Position numbers and translations under genes: made by a program
Shown: positions 53,479 to 62,226 of the stretch, in pieces
Numbering within the stretch: position 1 is the first letter of the stretch
How the letters are laid out: every line of letters starts with the position of its first letter
Notes under the pieces: generated by a model
The model's database searches: none
The model's input: only the letters and a program-made list of their open reading frames with translations
Told to the model about the DNA's origin: nothing
Assembly: GCA_903888485.1 (NCBI GenBank)
Contig: CAISTS010000046.1
Coordinates: 16,471-80,470, forward strand
Length of the DNA stretch: 64,000 nucleotides
Origin: an uncultured bacterium
GTDB lineage: Bacteria; Pseudomonadota; Alphaproteobacteria; Rhodospirillales; Rhodospirillaceae
Direction of reading: 5' to 3'

Positions 53479-55212
53479 ATGGACGGTGATAAAGTCGGCG
53501 CGCCGGGCGCAAAGCCCGCGCCAACAGCACGTATTGGTGACCTGCTTGTCGAGCGTGGACTGATCTCGAAGGATCAGCTCGAAGTCGCGTTCCAGGAAAA
53601 AGCCAAATCCAACAAGCTGCTCGGCGAACTGCTCGTCGAGCTCGGCTTCATCACCGAACAGGCGCTGTCCGCCGTTCTGGCGGAAAGTTCAGGTTTCCAA
53701 CGCTTCGTGCCGGGCTCGACCGTCGTCGAAGCCGAGGCGCTCGCCCTGTTGCCCAAGGAAGCCGCGACACGCTACCGCGCGTTCCCCGTCGCCTTCGACG
53801 GCAAGACGCTGCGTCTGGCCATGGCCGACATCTACGACGTGCTGGCCATGGACAAGGTCAAGCGCTTCTTCCCGGCCGGCACCAATGTGCAGCCGCTGGT
53901 GTGCTCCGACACCGAAGTGCAGAAGGCCATCGACCAATACTATGGCCACGAACTTTCGATCGAAGGCATTCTGAAAGAACTTGAGTCTCTGGAGACCGGC
54001 GAAGACGAGGAAACCGAATACGTCGAACAGACCGAAGGCGGCTATCTGCATCCGCTTGTGCGCCTGGTCAACGCGCTGCTACTCGACGCCATCAAGTCGG
54101 GCGCGTCTGACGTTCACTTCGAGCCCGAAGGTAACTTCTTGCGCCTGCGCTATCGCATCGACGGCGAAATGACGCAGATCCGCACGCTGCACAAGCGTCA
54201 CTGGGCTGCCGCCTGTCACAGAATCAAACTCATGGGCGGCATGAACATCGCCGACCGTCTAAACCCGCAAGACGGCCGCTTCACGCTCGAAATCGGTAAC
54301 CGCAAGGTCGACTTCCGCGCTTCATCGCTGCCGACCATTCACGGCGAGAACGTCGTGTTGCGTATTCTTGATAAGTCGCAAACGCTCGTGACCATCGATA
54401 AGTTGGGCTACACCGAGCACAACTACAATCTCATCAAGAAGATGACGCAAAAGCCCGAGGGCGTGATCATCGTCACCGGACCGACCGGCTCGGGCAAGAC
54501 GACGACGCTGTACGCCATCATGGCCTACATCAACTCGCTCGACACCAACATCATGACCCTCGAGGACCCGGTCGAATATGAGCTCTCACTTATTCGACAG
54601 GCACAGGTGCGTGAAGGCTCGTCGCTCAGCTTCTCGGAAGGTATTCGTACCCTGATGCGCCAGGACCCCGACGTCATCCTCGTCGGCGAAGTGCGCGATT
54701 CCGGGACGGCGACGATGGCGCTGCGCGCCGCCATGACCGGCCACCAAGTTTACACCACGTTGCACACCAACGATGCCGCCGGCTGCATTCCGCGTCTGAT
54801 CGACCTGGGTCTGAAGCCCAGCCTGATGTCCGGCAACATCATCGGCATTATCGCCCAGCGCCTGGTACGCAAACTGTGCCCCGACTGCAAGGAGATGAAG
54901 CCGGCGACCGAGCATGAATGCAAACTCATGCGCGTCGATCCGGCCAATCCACCGATGATCGCCCATCCAAAGGGCTGCGATAACTGCCGTAAGAGCGGCT
55001 ACAAGGGCCGTATCGCTGCGTCGGAGATCTTGCCGTTCAATGACGCTGTCGACGAACTCGTGCTCGAGGATGCCCCCCTCAGCCAGATCAAGAAAGCCGC
55101 CGAGAAGGCGGGTTTCGTGCCGATGATCGAAGATGCCGTGACGAAGGTGCTCCAGGGCACGACCAGCCTGGAAGCGGCGATGAAGATCGTCGACTTCACC
55201 GACCGGTTCTAG
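53479..55212 (+). CDS. mshE: Pilus extension ATPase, MshE/PilB type with MshEN domain
   Basis: A 577-residue hexameric secretion ATPase. Residues 18-60 form an MshEN domain, RIGDLLVERGLISKDQL and on to LLGELLVELGFI, the module that binds cyclic di-GMP in Vibrio MshE; one consensus Gln seems to be Lys here. The ATPase core has GPTGSGKTTTLYA near residue 333, RQDPDVILVGEVRD and TTLHTNDAAG. The zinc tetracysteine is CPDC plus CDNC, as in PilB/GspE. It powers pilus growth with the MshG platform encoded next. The gene lies 67 bases after the second prepilin. Confidence 0.92.
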   Translation: MDGDKVGAPGAKPAPTARIGDLLVERGLISKDQLEVAFQEKAKSNKLLGELLVELGFITEQALSAVLAESSGFQRFVPGSTVVEAEALALLPKEAATRYRAFPVAFDGKTLRLAMADIYDVLAMDKVKRFFPAGTNVQPLVCSDTEVQKAIDQYYGHELSIEGILKELESLETGEDEETEYVEQTEGGYLHPLVRLVNALLLDAIKSGASDVHFEPEGNFLRLRYRIDGEMTQIRTLHKRHWAAACHRIKLMGGMNIADRLNPQDGRFTLEIGNRKVDFRASSLPTIHGENVVLRILDKSQTLVTIDKLGYTEHNYNLIKKMTQKPEGVIIVTGPTGSGKTTTLYAIMAYINSLDTNIMTLEDPVEYELSLIRQAQVREGSSLSFSEGIRTLMRQDPDVILVGEVRDSGTATMALRAAMTGHQVYTTLHTNDAAGCIPRLIDLGLKPSLMSGNIIGIIAQRLVRKLCPDCKEMKPATEHECKLMRVDPANPPMIAHPKGCDNCRKSGYKGRIAASEILPFNDAVDELVLEDAPLSQIKKAAEKAGFVPMIEDAVTKVLQGTTSLEAAMKIVDFTDRF

Positions 55213-55230
55213 CCGAAGGATCCGGGTCTC

Positions 55231-56439
55231 ATGCCCCAATACGCCTATCGCGCGCTGAACGAGACCGGCAAGCAGGTGCGCGGCAAGCTTACGGCTAACA
55301 ACGAGACCGACCTCTATCAGCAGCTCGAGCAGATTGGGCTGATGCTGATCGACAGCAAGGCGGTGAAGACCAACGCGCTCAGCAATGCCATGGCCAAGGG
55401 CATCGATGCGCGCGAGAAAATTCAACTCTTCGTGCACCTCGAGCAGTTACAAGCCGCCGGAGTGCCGTTGGTGGACTCGCTCACCGACGTGCGCGATTCA
55501 ACCGACACGCCGCGCCTACGAGACCTCGTCGCAACCTTGCTCAACGATGTGCAGGGAGGTACGCCGCTTTCGGAGGCGTTTGGCAAGCATCCGAAAGTTT
55601 TCGGTGAAATGTACTCGGCGCTGATCGCCGCCGGTGAGGAAAGCGGCAACCTCACGGAAGCATTCCAGCACCTGGTCCGCCACGTACGTTGGGAAGACGC
55701 CATCCGCAAGCGTATCGTCAAGGCGGTTCGTTACCCGGCCGTGGTCCTCGTTCTGATCATGGGCATGCTCATGTTCATGATGGGCGTGGTCGTGCCGGGG
55801 ATCGTTGAATTCCTCAGATCTAACGATGCGAATCTGCCTGCCATCACCGTGGCCCTGATCGCCACGTCCGATTTCGTTCAGAATTATTGGTACGTGATCC
55901 TCCTGACTCCCATCACAATCGTCGGCTCCATAATCGCGCTCGCAAATTCCACCGATGCCATGCGCTACGCGATCGCCTGCCTGCTGCTGCGCATTCCGGT
56001 CTTCGGTCCGCTAGTTTCAAAGTTGGCAATTTCCCGGTTTGCCCACTTTTTCGCGGTGATGTTCCAAAGCGGCGTGCCAATTTTACAGTGTCTCGAGACG
56101 GCGCAGCGGGTGGTCACCAACCGCTGCCTGGAAGAAGCCATGAAAACCGTGCGCCAGCAGGTGCAGAACGGCGAGCCGCTCTCTCAGGCCATGCGAAACT
56201 CGGGTCAGTTCCCGAGCCTAGTTTGCCGCATGGTCAAGATCGGTGAGGACAGCGGCAATTTGGGCGGCGTTATGAGCAACGTCACCGGCTTCTATGACAG
56301 GGACGTCGACGAATCTATCGATGCCATGATCGGCATGATCGAACCAGCCATTACCATGATCTCGGGAATCGTGATGGGTTGGATCGTCGCCGGGGTCATG
56401 GGGCCGATTTACGACAGCCTTGGAAATCTCGGCGGATAG
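55231..56439 (+). CDS. mshG: Inner-membrane platform protein, MshG/PilC/GspF type
   Basis: A 402-residue polytopic protein with the duplicated GspF domain. It begins QYAYRALNETGKQVRGKL, the usual opening. Each half carries a conserved helix pair (SEAFGKHPKVFGEMYSALI and SQAMRNSGQFPSLVCRMVKI with GEESGNL and GEDSGNL). Three membrane segments lie near residues 170-195, 220-240 and 375-398. It sits between the ATPase and the alignment complex and moves pilin subunits during growth and retraction. It is 18 bases after mshE. Confidence 0.93.
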   Translation: MPQYAYRALNETGKQVRGKLTANNETDLYQQLEQIGLMLIDSKAVKTNALSNAMAKGIDAREKIQLFVHLEQLQAAGVPLVDSLTDVRDSTDTPRLRDLVATLLNDVQGGTPLSEAFGKHPKVFGEMYSALIAAGEESGNLTEAFQHLVRHVRWEDAIRKRIVKAVRYPAVVLVLIMGMLMFMMGVVVPGIVEFLRSNDANLPAITVALIATSDFVQNYWYVILLTPITIVGSIIALANSTDAMRYAIACLLLRIPVFGPLVSKLAISRFAHFFAVMFQSGVPILQCLETAQRVVTNRCLEEAMKTVRQQVQNGEPLSQAMRNSGQFPSLVCRMVKIGEDSGNLGGVMSNVTGFYDRDVDESIDAMIGMIEPAITMISGIVMGWIVAGVMGPIYDSLGNLGG

Positions 56440-56466
56440 AATTCGGGATAGGAGGGACCGAAGGTC

Positions 56467-58053
56467 ATGGCGAAGGGTGAATTTGTTCTGAATATTGGCG
56501 ACGACAATGTCGTTTTGACGCGCTTTGTTGACGGCAAAGTTGCAAATGCCTGGCTGGGATCGCCCGATCCTGCCATGGCGCAGGAAGAACTGGGTGAGGC
56601 GCTGGCAGAGGATACAAAGTGCCGCGTGTCTGTGATCATCGATACGCTCGATCAGTCCTTCAAGGAAGAAGAGATCCCGAAGGTCAATATTCTCGACCGC
56701 CGCAAGGTGCTCGCGCGCCATATCACCATGGCATTCCCCGGCGCGAACTTGCGCGGTGCGCGCGTCGTCAAGGAAACCGAGAAGAAGACACTTCTGTACG
56801 AATTCGCATCGGTCCCTCTTGACGGTCGTATACCAGGATGGATGGATTTCGTCGCGAGCCTGCCGAACGAGAAAGGGGGTATCCATTCTATCGCGCCCGA
56901 GAACGTCGACATTGTTAGTGAGCTGACGCCGAAGGACGCTCCGCCGCCGGAAGCGGGGAAAAACAGCTGGCGCCACATGATCGGAATCAACGTCACCGGA
57001 GGGCTGCGACAGATCATCGAGAAGAACGGACGGCTCTGCCTGACTCGCCTGACGCAGGCGCCGCCGGCCGACACGCCGCCAGACGAATTCGCCGACATGA
57101 TCGTGCGTGATTTCAAGGCGACGATTACCTATATCCGCCGCCTCGGTTACCAGGTCGGTGACGCGCTTGATCTCGTCGTCCTCACGACGCCCCAAAACAA
57201 AGCGGTGCTGGAGGACTTGGACTGGGAAAGTGCGCGGTCGGTGTCAGTTTACACGCCCTACGAGGCGGGAGCCCTCCTCAGTCTCGGCTCTCTGGGTAAG
57301 GAAGACCAGGCCTACTGCGACGTGCTGCACGCCGCGTGGTTTGTCTCGAAACGTAAGTCATTGCTGCCGCTAACGCGCGCGGCCGCCCTGGGCGATACGA
57401 AGGACGACCTGCGCGAACTGGCTTTCGCGGCCGCGCCGTACGCCGCCGGATTGCTCGTCGCGGGTTTCATCGGCTGGACAGGATGGACGCTGTACGAATT
57501 CGTGGACATGAACGGCAAGAATGGCGATCTGCAAGTGCAACTGACCCAGCTTCAGAGTTCGCTGTCCGCAGAGCAGGCGGCGTTGACAACGCTGCCGTAC
57601 CAGGCCCCACAGATGAGGAACGTCATCGAAATTGCGGAGACTTTGGACAGCGGCAAGACCGACGTCGTGCCCCTTCTAGAGAGCATCGCGCAAGCCCTGC
57701 AGACTGATGCGGTGGTGAGAGATCTTCGGTTTGGCACAGCTGGCATGGCCGTTCCTCGAGATGGGAGTGGGGTTACGCTCTCGCCCAAGGCAGCATACGG
57801 TATGGAGATCCAGGTCAATTTGGCGTCCGTCATCACTCGCGCGGAGGAAGCCGTTCAGACGGCCCGGCGAATTGAGGGTCGGCTGCGTGACAAGTTCGGC
57901 GCGGGCTACACAATCACTATGACGACCGAGCCCGTAGGAGCGCAGGCGGAGGAAAGTCTGGCCGGCGGATTTGGAACGAGCGAGTCTCAGTCGCTTACGC
58001 AGACCGTGGACGCTTTTCGGGCGGCCTATCGTATCGAAAGGATCAAGTCATGA
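56467..58053 (+). CDS. PilM-PilN (GspL-like) fusion protein of the alignment complex
   Basis: A 528-residue protein. Residues 1 to about 310 read as an actin-like cytoplasmic domain of the PilM/GspL/MshI kind: it opens GEFVLNIGDDNVVLTRFV and contains MIGINVTGGLRQIIEKNGRL and LGYQVGDALDLVVLTT. One membrane segment follows (PYAAGLLVAGFIGWTGW, about 319-342), then a coiled coil and a periplasmic ferredoxin-like part as in PilN. In T4a pili PilM and PilN are separate proteins. A good Shine-Dalgarno site, AGGAGG, lies upstream, and the stop overlaps the PilO-like start in an ATGA. Confidence 0.7.
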   Translation: MAKGEFVLNIGDDNVVLTRFVDGKVANAWLGSPDPAMAQEELGEALAEDTKCRVSVIIDTLDQSFKEEEIPKVNILDRRKVLARHITMAFPGANLRGARVVKETEKKTLLYEFASVPLDGRIPGWMDFVASLPNEKGGIHSIAPENVDIVSELTPKDAPPPEAGKNSWRHMIGINVTGGLRQIIEKNGRLCLTRLTQAPPADTPPDEFADMIVRDFKATITYIRRLGYQVGDALDLVVLTTPQNKAVLEDLDWESARSVSVYTPYEAGALLSLGSLGKEDQAYCDVLHAAWFVSKRKSLLPLTRAAALGDTKDDLRELAFAAAPYAAGLLVAGFIGWTGWTLYEFVDMNGKNGDLQVQLTQLQSSLSAEQAALTTLPYQAPQMRNVIEIAETLDSGKTDVVPLLESIAQALQTDAVVRDLRFGTAGMAVPRDGSGVTLSPKAAYGMEIQVNLASVITRAEEAVQTARRIEGRLRDKFGAGYTITMTTEPVGAQAEESLAGGFGTSESQSLTQTVDAFRAAYRIERIKS

Positions 58054-58658
58054 TTCGCCTTTTGACTACGCTTCCACGGCCGGTGTTGATTTCGTCGACT
58101 GTCATCGTGACTGTTGGAGTACTGTTTGCCATCCTCGTTCCGCTTCTAGGCGGCGCGCGGGACGATGCTTTTGGCGAGAACGCGCGCCTGACCGGTGAAA
58201 TTCAGCGCGCTAACGTCAGCATCAATCAAGCACGAACAGACATCACCTATATCAAGGACAATCAAGAGAAGTACGAGGCGTTGCTCAAGAGCGATCGGCT
58301 TGTTCCGCACACGCGGCGCACGGCCGTCGTGGAACTTCAAAATGCCGCACGCGCAACGGGTTTGACGTCCTTCACTTACTCCATCGGCAAAGTCTCTTCG
58401 AACTCGCTCCGGTCTGCGACGGGACAGCCAAGTTCTGGAGATTATGAAGTGTCCCTTGAAGAGATCGGCTTGGTAGTCAAAGCTCCGTATGACGGCTCGA
58501 TTTATCGATTCATCGATTCGCTCACGCAGAACTTCCCCGGCGCTGCAGTCGTGTATGGCTTCAATTTGACACGGGGCCTCACCGTCTCAGACGGCGTAGA
58601 AGGGCAAATTAACGTGACCTGGCGTACAGCGCAGGCAAAGGACAAGGGGAAGAAGTAA
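58050..58658 (+). CDS. PilO/MshJ-like alignment complex protein
   Basis: A 202-residue bitopic protein. A short cytoplasmic start leads to one membrane segment (VLISSTVIVTVGVLFAILVPLL), then a coiled coil, and a periplasmic domain with SGDYEVSLEEIGLVVKAPYDGSIYRF, the PilO-type fold pattern. It overlaps the preceding gene by four bases and the next by one, so the three are coupled and probably form one complex linking the platform to the secretin. It is assigned by position, size and topology. Confidence 0.72.
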   Translation: MIRLLTTLPRPVLISSTVIVTVGVLFAILVPLLGGARDDAFGENARLTGEIQRANVSINQARTDITYIKDNQEKYEALLKSDRLVPHTRRTAVVELQNAARATGLTSFTYSIGKVSSNSLRSATGQPSSGDYEVSLEEIGLVVKAPYDGSIYRFIDSLTQNFPGAAVVYGFNLTRGLTVSDGVEGQINVTWRTAQAKDKGKK

Positions 58659-59149
58659 TGCGGCTTCCAGTCCAATTGGCGCTTAGGCTCGTGCTCCTAT
58701 TGGCGGGCGGGACCACTCTCAGCCTGAGCGCTGAGGCGGCTTCAGCATCTGCCCAGCCAGCGAACGAGGGCGGTAATGAGACCACGCCCGTAGTACGGCG
58801 TATCCCCGATACGTTGATGTTCTCCGTCGACGAATTGACGGATATACAAAGCCGGATTTCGACTCCTACGGAAGAAGCGGAATCCCGCGATTCAAGCGCT
58901 GTAGAGAACGCGACGCTGTACCTGTCCACCATCCTTTACAGCGGTCCCAATGAGTGGACCATTTGGGTGAACGGCAAGCCGATAGGCCCCCATCAGGACT
59001 TCACGGAGTTCACGATCACCGATATCGGGCCGCGGTTCGTCGAATTGCTGGTGCCCCTCAGCGCCCAAGGCATGCGCCCTGTGCGTCTCGAGCCCAACCA
59101 GACGTTCATCGCGAAGTCCGGCGCGATCGTGGAAGGTCGATGGCAGTAA
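58658..59149 (+). CDS. PilP/MshK-like periplasmic protein
   Basis: A 163-residue exported protein with a signal peptide (LRLVLLLAGGTTLSLSAEA). The mature part ends with a small beta-rich domain: ATLYLSTILYSGPNEWTIWVNGKPI, then FVELLVPLSAQGMRPVRLEPNQTF. This pattern (a short repeat of 'produced at site, written at position' beta strands) is that of MshK/PilP-type proteins that touch the secretin. Its TAA overlaps the ATG of the ABC ATPase. Sequence similarity to named families is weak, so position weighs most. Confidence 0.65.
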   Translation: MRLPVQLALRLVLLLAGGTTLSLSAEAASASAQPANEGGNETTPVVRRIPDTLMFSVDELTDIQSRISTPTEEAESRDSSAVENATLYLSTILYSGPNEWTIWVNGKPIGPHQDFTEFTITDIGPRFVELLVPLSAQGMRPVRLEPNQTFIAKSGAIVEGRWQ

Positions 59150-59898
59150 TGGCGGCCGGTTCAGGCTTGCCGCTCACGATCACCAATGTCACTGCGGCCT
59201 ACGGCAAAAAACAGGTCCTGAACGGCGTCAGTTTCGACGTGCGGCGCGCGGAAGTTTTCGGACTGGTTGGCCTCAACGGCGCTGGAAAGACGACGCTGAT
59301 CCGATCGATCCTTGATTTGCGGAGTACGGTTGGCGATATCGCCATCTTTGGCGAACCACATTCTGCGGCCCGGTCTCGGCGCAATCTCATTTACCTGCCG
59401 GAGCGCTTCCACCCGTCGATGCAACTCAAGGGCTTCGAGTATCTTTCGATCGTTCTTGCCTACTTTGACCAGAAACTCGACAAAGCCGCGGCGACGACAA
59501 TTGCAATCAAGCTCGACCTCGATCCCGAAGCCCTTGCCCGAAAGGTGCGCACCTATTCCAAGGGAATGGGGCAGAAACTCGGCCTGGCCGCTACATTCCT
59601 GGTTCAGGCGCCGTTGATGATTCTCGATGAGCCTATGAGCGGTCTTGATCCGCGCGCACGCGTGCTGCTCAAGGACCGGTTAATGGAGGCGCGCAACGCC
59701 GGGCGCGCCATCTTTTTCAGCTCGCACATCTTGTCGGACATCGAGGAAATCTGCGACCGCATCGGCGTTTTGCACGGCGGCCACATCATCTTCCTGGGCA
59801 CGCCGCGCAACTTCATGTCTAAGTACGGCGCGGCCACTCTTGAGCGCGCGTTCCTCGCGGCGCTCGAAGAGACCGAGCGCGCCGTTCCTGCGGCCTAG
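59149..59898 (+). CDS. ABC transporter ATPase of the pilus cluster
   Basis: A 249-residue ABC ATPase. The Walker A is GLVGLNGAGKTTLIRS, the signature is a variant, YSKGMGQKLGLAA, the Walker B is LMILDEPMSGLDPRA and the H-loop FFSSHILSDIEEI. It belongs to the ABC-2 export class and lacks its own permease nearby; the permease at 50161-50910 in the same cluster is the likely partner. It starts in a TAATG overlap with the PilP-like gene (an ATG at 59140 is also possible), so it is translated as the last gene of the alignment-complex run. Five bases separate its stop from the convergent pilU stop. Confidence 0.87.
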   Translation: MAAGSGLPLTITNVTAAYGKKQVLNGVSFDVRRAEVFGLVGLNGAGKTTLIRSILDLRSTVGDIAIFGEPHSAARSRRNLIYLPERFHPSMQLKGFEYLSIVLAYFDQKLDKAAATTIAIKLDLDPEALARKVRTYSKGMGQKLGLAATFLVQAPLMILDEPMSGLDPRARVLLKDRLMEARNAGRAIFFSSHILSDIEEICDRIGVLHGGHIIFLGTPRNFMSKYGAATLERAFLAALEETERAVPAA

Positions 59899-59903
59899 CG
59901 GAT

Positions 59904-61031
59904 TTAGCCGAGCGAAAGCTTCGAGGTGTCGACGCTCTTGAGGCCTCCGCCTTTGCCGTCGCCGACATTGGCTTGCTTCATCTTGAGCTTGAGATCGCCG
60001 ACGTTATCGGCCTCACCGAGGGCGGTCTCCTCGCTGATCTGGCCGTCGAGGTACAGCTTGAGCAGGGCCTGATCGAAGGTCTGCATGCCGACCTGGACGT
60101 TCTGCTCCATGATCTTCTTGAGCTCTTTGACCTCGCCCTTGCCGATCAGCTCCTTGATATAGCCTTGGTTCAGCAAGATCTCGATGGCGGCGGCGCGTCC
60201 GCCTTCCTTTTTCTTGACCAGGCGCTGCGAAATAATGCCGCGCAGGTTCATCGACAGATTGAGCAGGATCTGGTGATGCATCTCGTTCGGGAAGAAATTG
60301 ACCACGCGTTCGATCGCCTGGTTGGCGTTGTTGGCGTGCAGCGTCGCCATCGCTAGGTGTCCGGTCTCAGCGATATTGATGGCGTGTTCCATCGTCTTCA
60401 TATCCCGGATTTCGCCGATCAAGATGAGGTCCGGGTGCTGGCGCAGCGTATTCTTGAGCGCGGCATCGAAGGAGTCGGTATCAACGCCGACCTCGCGCTG
60501 GGTCACGACGCATTTCTTGTGGTCATGCACGTACTCGACCGGGTCCTCGATGGTGATGATATGGCCGGGCGCCGATTCATTGCGGTGGCCAATCATGGCG
60601 GCGAGCGTCGTCGACTTGCCCGAACCGGTGCCCCCGACGACGAAAATCAGGCCGCGCTTTTCCATGACCAAGTCGCCCAGCAGGGTCGGCAATTTGAGGC
60701 CGGCAAGCGTCGGAATTTCGGCGCGGATGATGCGCGCGACAATGCCAGGCATGCCGCGTTGCTTGAACAGATTGAGACGGAAACGGCCGATGCCGTCCAT
60801 CATGACTGCCATGTTGAACTCGCCGGTGGTCTCAAATTCCTTCAGCTGCTTCTCGGTCATGAAGGAGGCATTGATGCGTTTGATCTCGTCGGCGGTCATG
60901 GCTTTTTCGCGCAAGGGGACGAAACCCTTGTCGCCGCGCCACATTGGCGCGCAGTGCGCGGTGACATAAAGGTCGGAGCCGCCTGGGCCGGCGAGTTCCT
61001 TGAGCCAACCCTGAAATTCCTGATCCATCAT
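59904..61031 (-). CDS. pilU: Retraction ATPase PilU
   Basis: A 375-residue PilT-family ATPase. The Walker A is VVGGTGSGKSTTLAAMIG, the Walker B LRQHPDLILIGEIRD and the His box AMATLHANNANQ. In place of PilT's AIRNLIRE motif it has YIKELIGKGE, and the C-terminus has a Lys/Gly-rich tail, both as in PilU. PilU boosts retraction force together with PilT. It lies 11 bases after pilT on the same strand. There is no visible terminator between it and the convergent pilus operon. Confidence 0.9.
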   Translation of the reverse strand: MMDQEFQGWLKELAGPGGSDLYVTAHCAPMWRGDKGFVPLREKAMTADEIKRINASFMTEKQLKEFETTGEFNMAVMMDGIGRFRLNLFKQRGMPGIVARIIRAEIPTLAGLKLPTLLGDLVMEKRGLIFVVGGTGSGKSTTLAAMIGHRNESAPGHIITIEDPVEYVHDHKKCVVTQREVGVDTDSFDAALKNTLRQHPDLILIGEIRDMKTMEHAINIAETGHLAMATLHANNANQAIERVVNFFPNEMHHQILLNLSMNLRGIISQRLVKKKEGGRAAAIEILLNQGYIKELIGKGEVKELKKIMEQNVQVGMQTFDQALLKLYLDGQISEETALGEADNVGDLKLKMKQANVGDGKGGGLKSVDTSKLSLG

Positions 61032-61042
61032 GATGATTGTTC

Positions 61043-62179
61043 CTAGAAGATCGAACGTGATTTGCCGGCGGCGGGCGCAGCGGCGGCCTGCGGCGGCGGT
61101 GCGGCCGGCTTGGCGCCTGCCGGCGCCTGGGCGCCGGGAGCAGTGCCATCGTCGCTCAGTGAGCTCTTCATCTCTTCGGCGGTGCCCGAATCAACCAATC
61201 CCGCCTCGACGGCCTTCTTGATGCCGTCTTCCATGGTTTGCATGCCGTAGCGCGCGCCCACCTGGATCATGGAATAAATCTGCGCCACCTTATTTTCGCG
61301 GATCAGGTTACGCACGGCCGAAGTGCCGGTCATGATTTCGTGAGCCGCAATGCGGCCGCCGCCCTTCTTTTTGAGTAGCACCTGGCTGATCACGGCCTGC
61401 AGCGAGCCGGCGATCATAGAGCGCACCATTTCCTTATCTCCGGCGGGGAACACGTCGATGATGCGATCGACCGTCTTGGCGGCCGAACTGGTATGCAGCG
61501 TGCCCATCACCAAGTGGCCGGTCTCGGCGGCCGAGAGAGCCAGGGAGATGGTTTCATGGTCGCGCATTTCGCCGACCAGGATGACGTCGGGGTCCTCGCG
61601 CAACGCGCTCTTGAGGGCGCGCGCGAAAGATTTGGTGTGTCGGCCGACTTCGCGGTGATTGATCAGCGCGCGTTTCTTGTGGTGAACGAATTCGACCGGG
61701 TCCTCGACCGTGAGGATGTGCATGTCGGAGTTTTCGTTCATGTGGTTGATCATGGCGGCGAGCGTCGTCGACTTGCCTGAGCCGGTCGGCCCCGTCACCA
61801 GCACCAGCCCGCGCTCGATCTCGCAAAATTGCTTGAAGATCGGCGGGCAATTAAGCTGCTCGAGGTTCGGGATCTTGGTGGGAATTTCACGGAAAGCCGC
61901 GGCCGCGCCGGTGATCGTCGTGTAGGCGTTAACGCGAAAGCGGGATTCGGCGCCGAAGGTGATAGCGAAGTCGATTTCCTTTTCGGCCTCGTACTCCGAA
62001 CGCTGCTCTTCGGTCATGATCGAATAGATCATGTTCTTGACGACATCGCCGGAAAGATCGCCCGTCTTAATGGGCCTCAGGCCACCATCGATGCGCGCCA
62101 TGGGTTCCTTGCCGCCGACGATGTGCAAGTCGGAAGCTTTGTTCTGCTGCGCAAAAGCCAAAAGTTCGGTGATTTCCAT
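61043..62179 (-). CDS. pilT: Twitching/retraction ATPase PilT
   Basis: A 378-residue ATPase. It starts MEITELLAFAQQNKASDLHI, the standard PilT opening. The Walker A is VTGPTGSGKSTTLAAMI, the Walker B LREDPDVILVGEMRD and the His box VMGTLHTSSAA. SAVRNLIRENK matches the AIRNLIRE retraction motif. The last 40 residues are a Pro/Ala-rich tail not usual for PilT. Together with pilU it shows the pilus can be retracted. The ATG at 62179 is used; the frame could also start at a GTG three codons before. Confidence 0.94.
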   Translation of the reverse strand: MEITELLAFAQQNKASDLHIVGGKEPMARIDGGLRPIKTGDLSGDVVKNMIYSIMTEEQRSEYEAEKEIDFAITFGAESRFRVNAYTTITGAAAAFREIPTKIPNLEQLNCPPIFKQFCEIERGLVLVTGPTGSGKSTTLAAMINHMNENSDMHILTVEDPVEFVHHKKRALINHREVGRHTKSFARALKSALREDPDVILVGEMRDHETISLALSAAETGHLVMGTLHTSSAAKTVDRIIDVFPAGDKEMVRSMIAGSLQAVISQVLLKKKGGGRIAAHEIMTGTSAVRNLIRENKVAQIYSMIQVGARYGMQTMEDGIKKAVEAGLVDSGTAEEMKSSLSDDGTAPGAQAPAGAKPAAPPPQAAAAPAAGKSRSIF

Positions 62180-62226
62180 GGTCCCCACTCCGCCTGGTGT
62201 TGTTTACGCGCTTGCCGCGCGGATTT

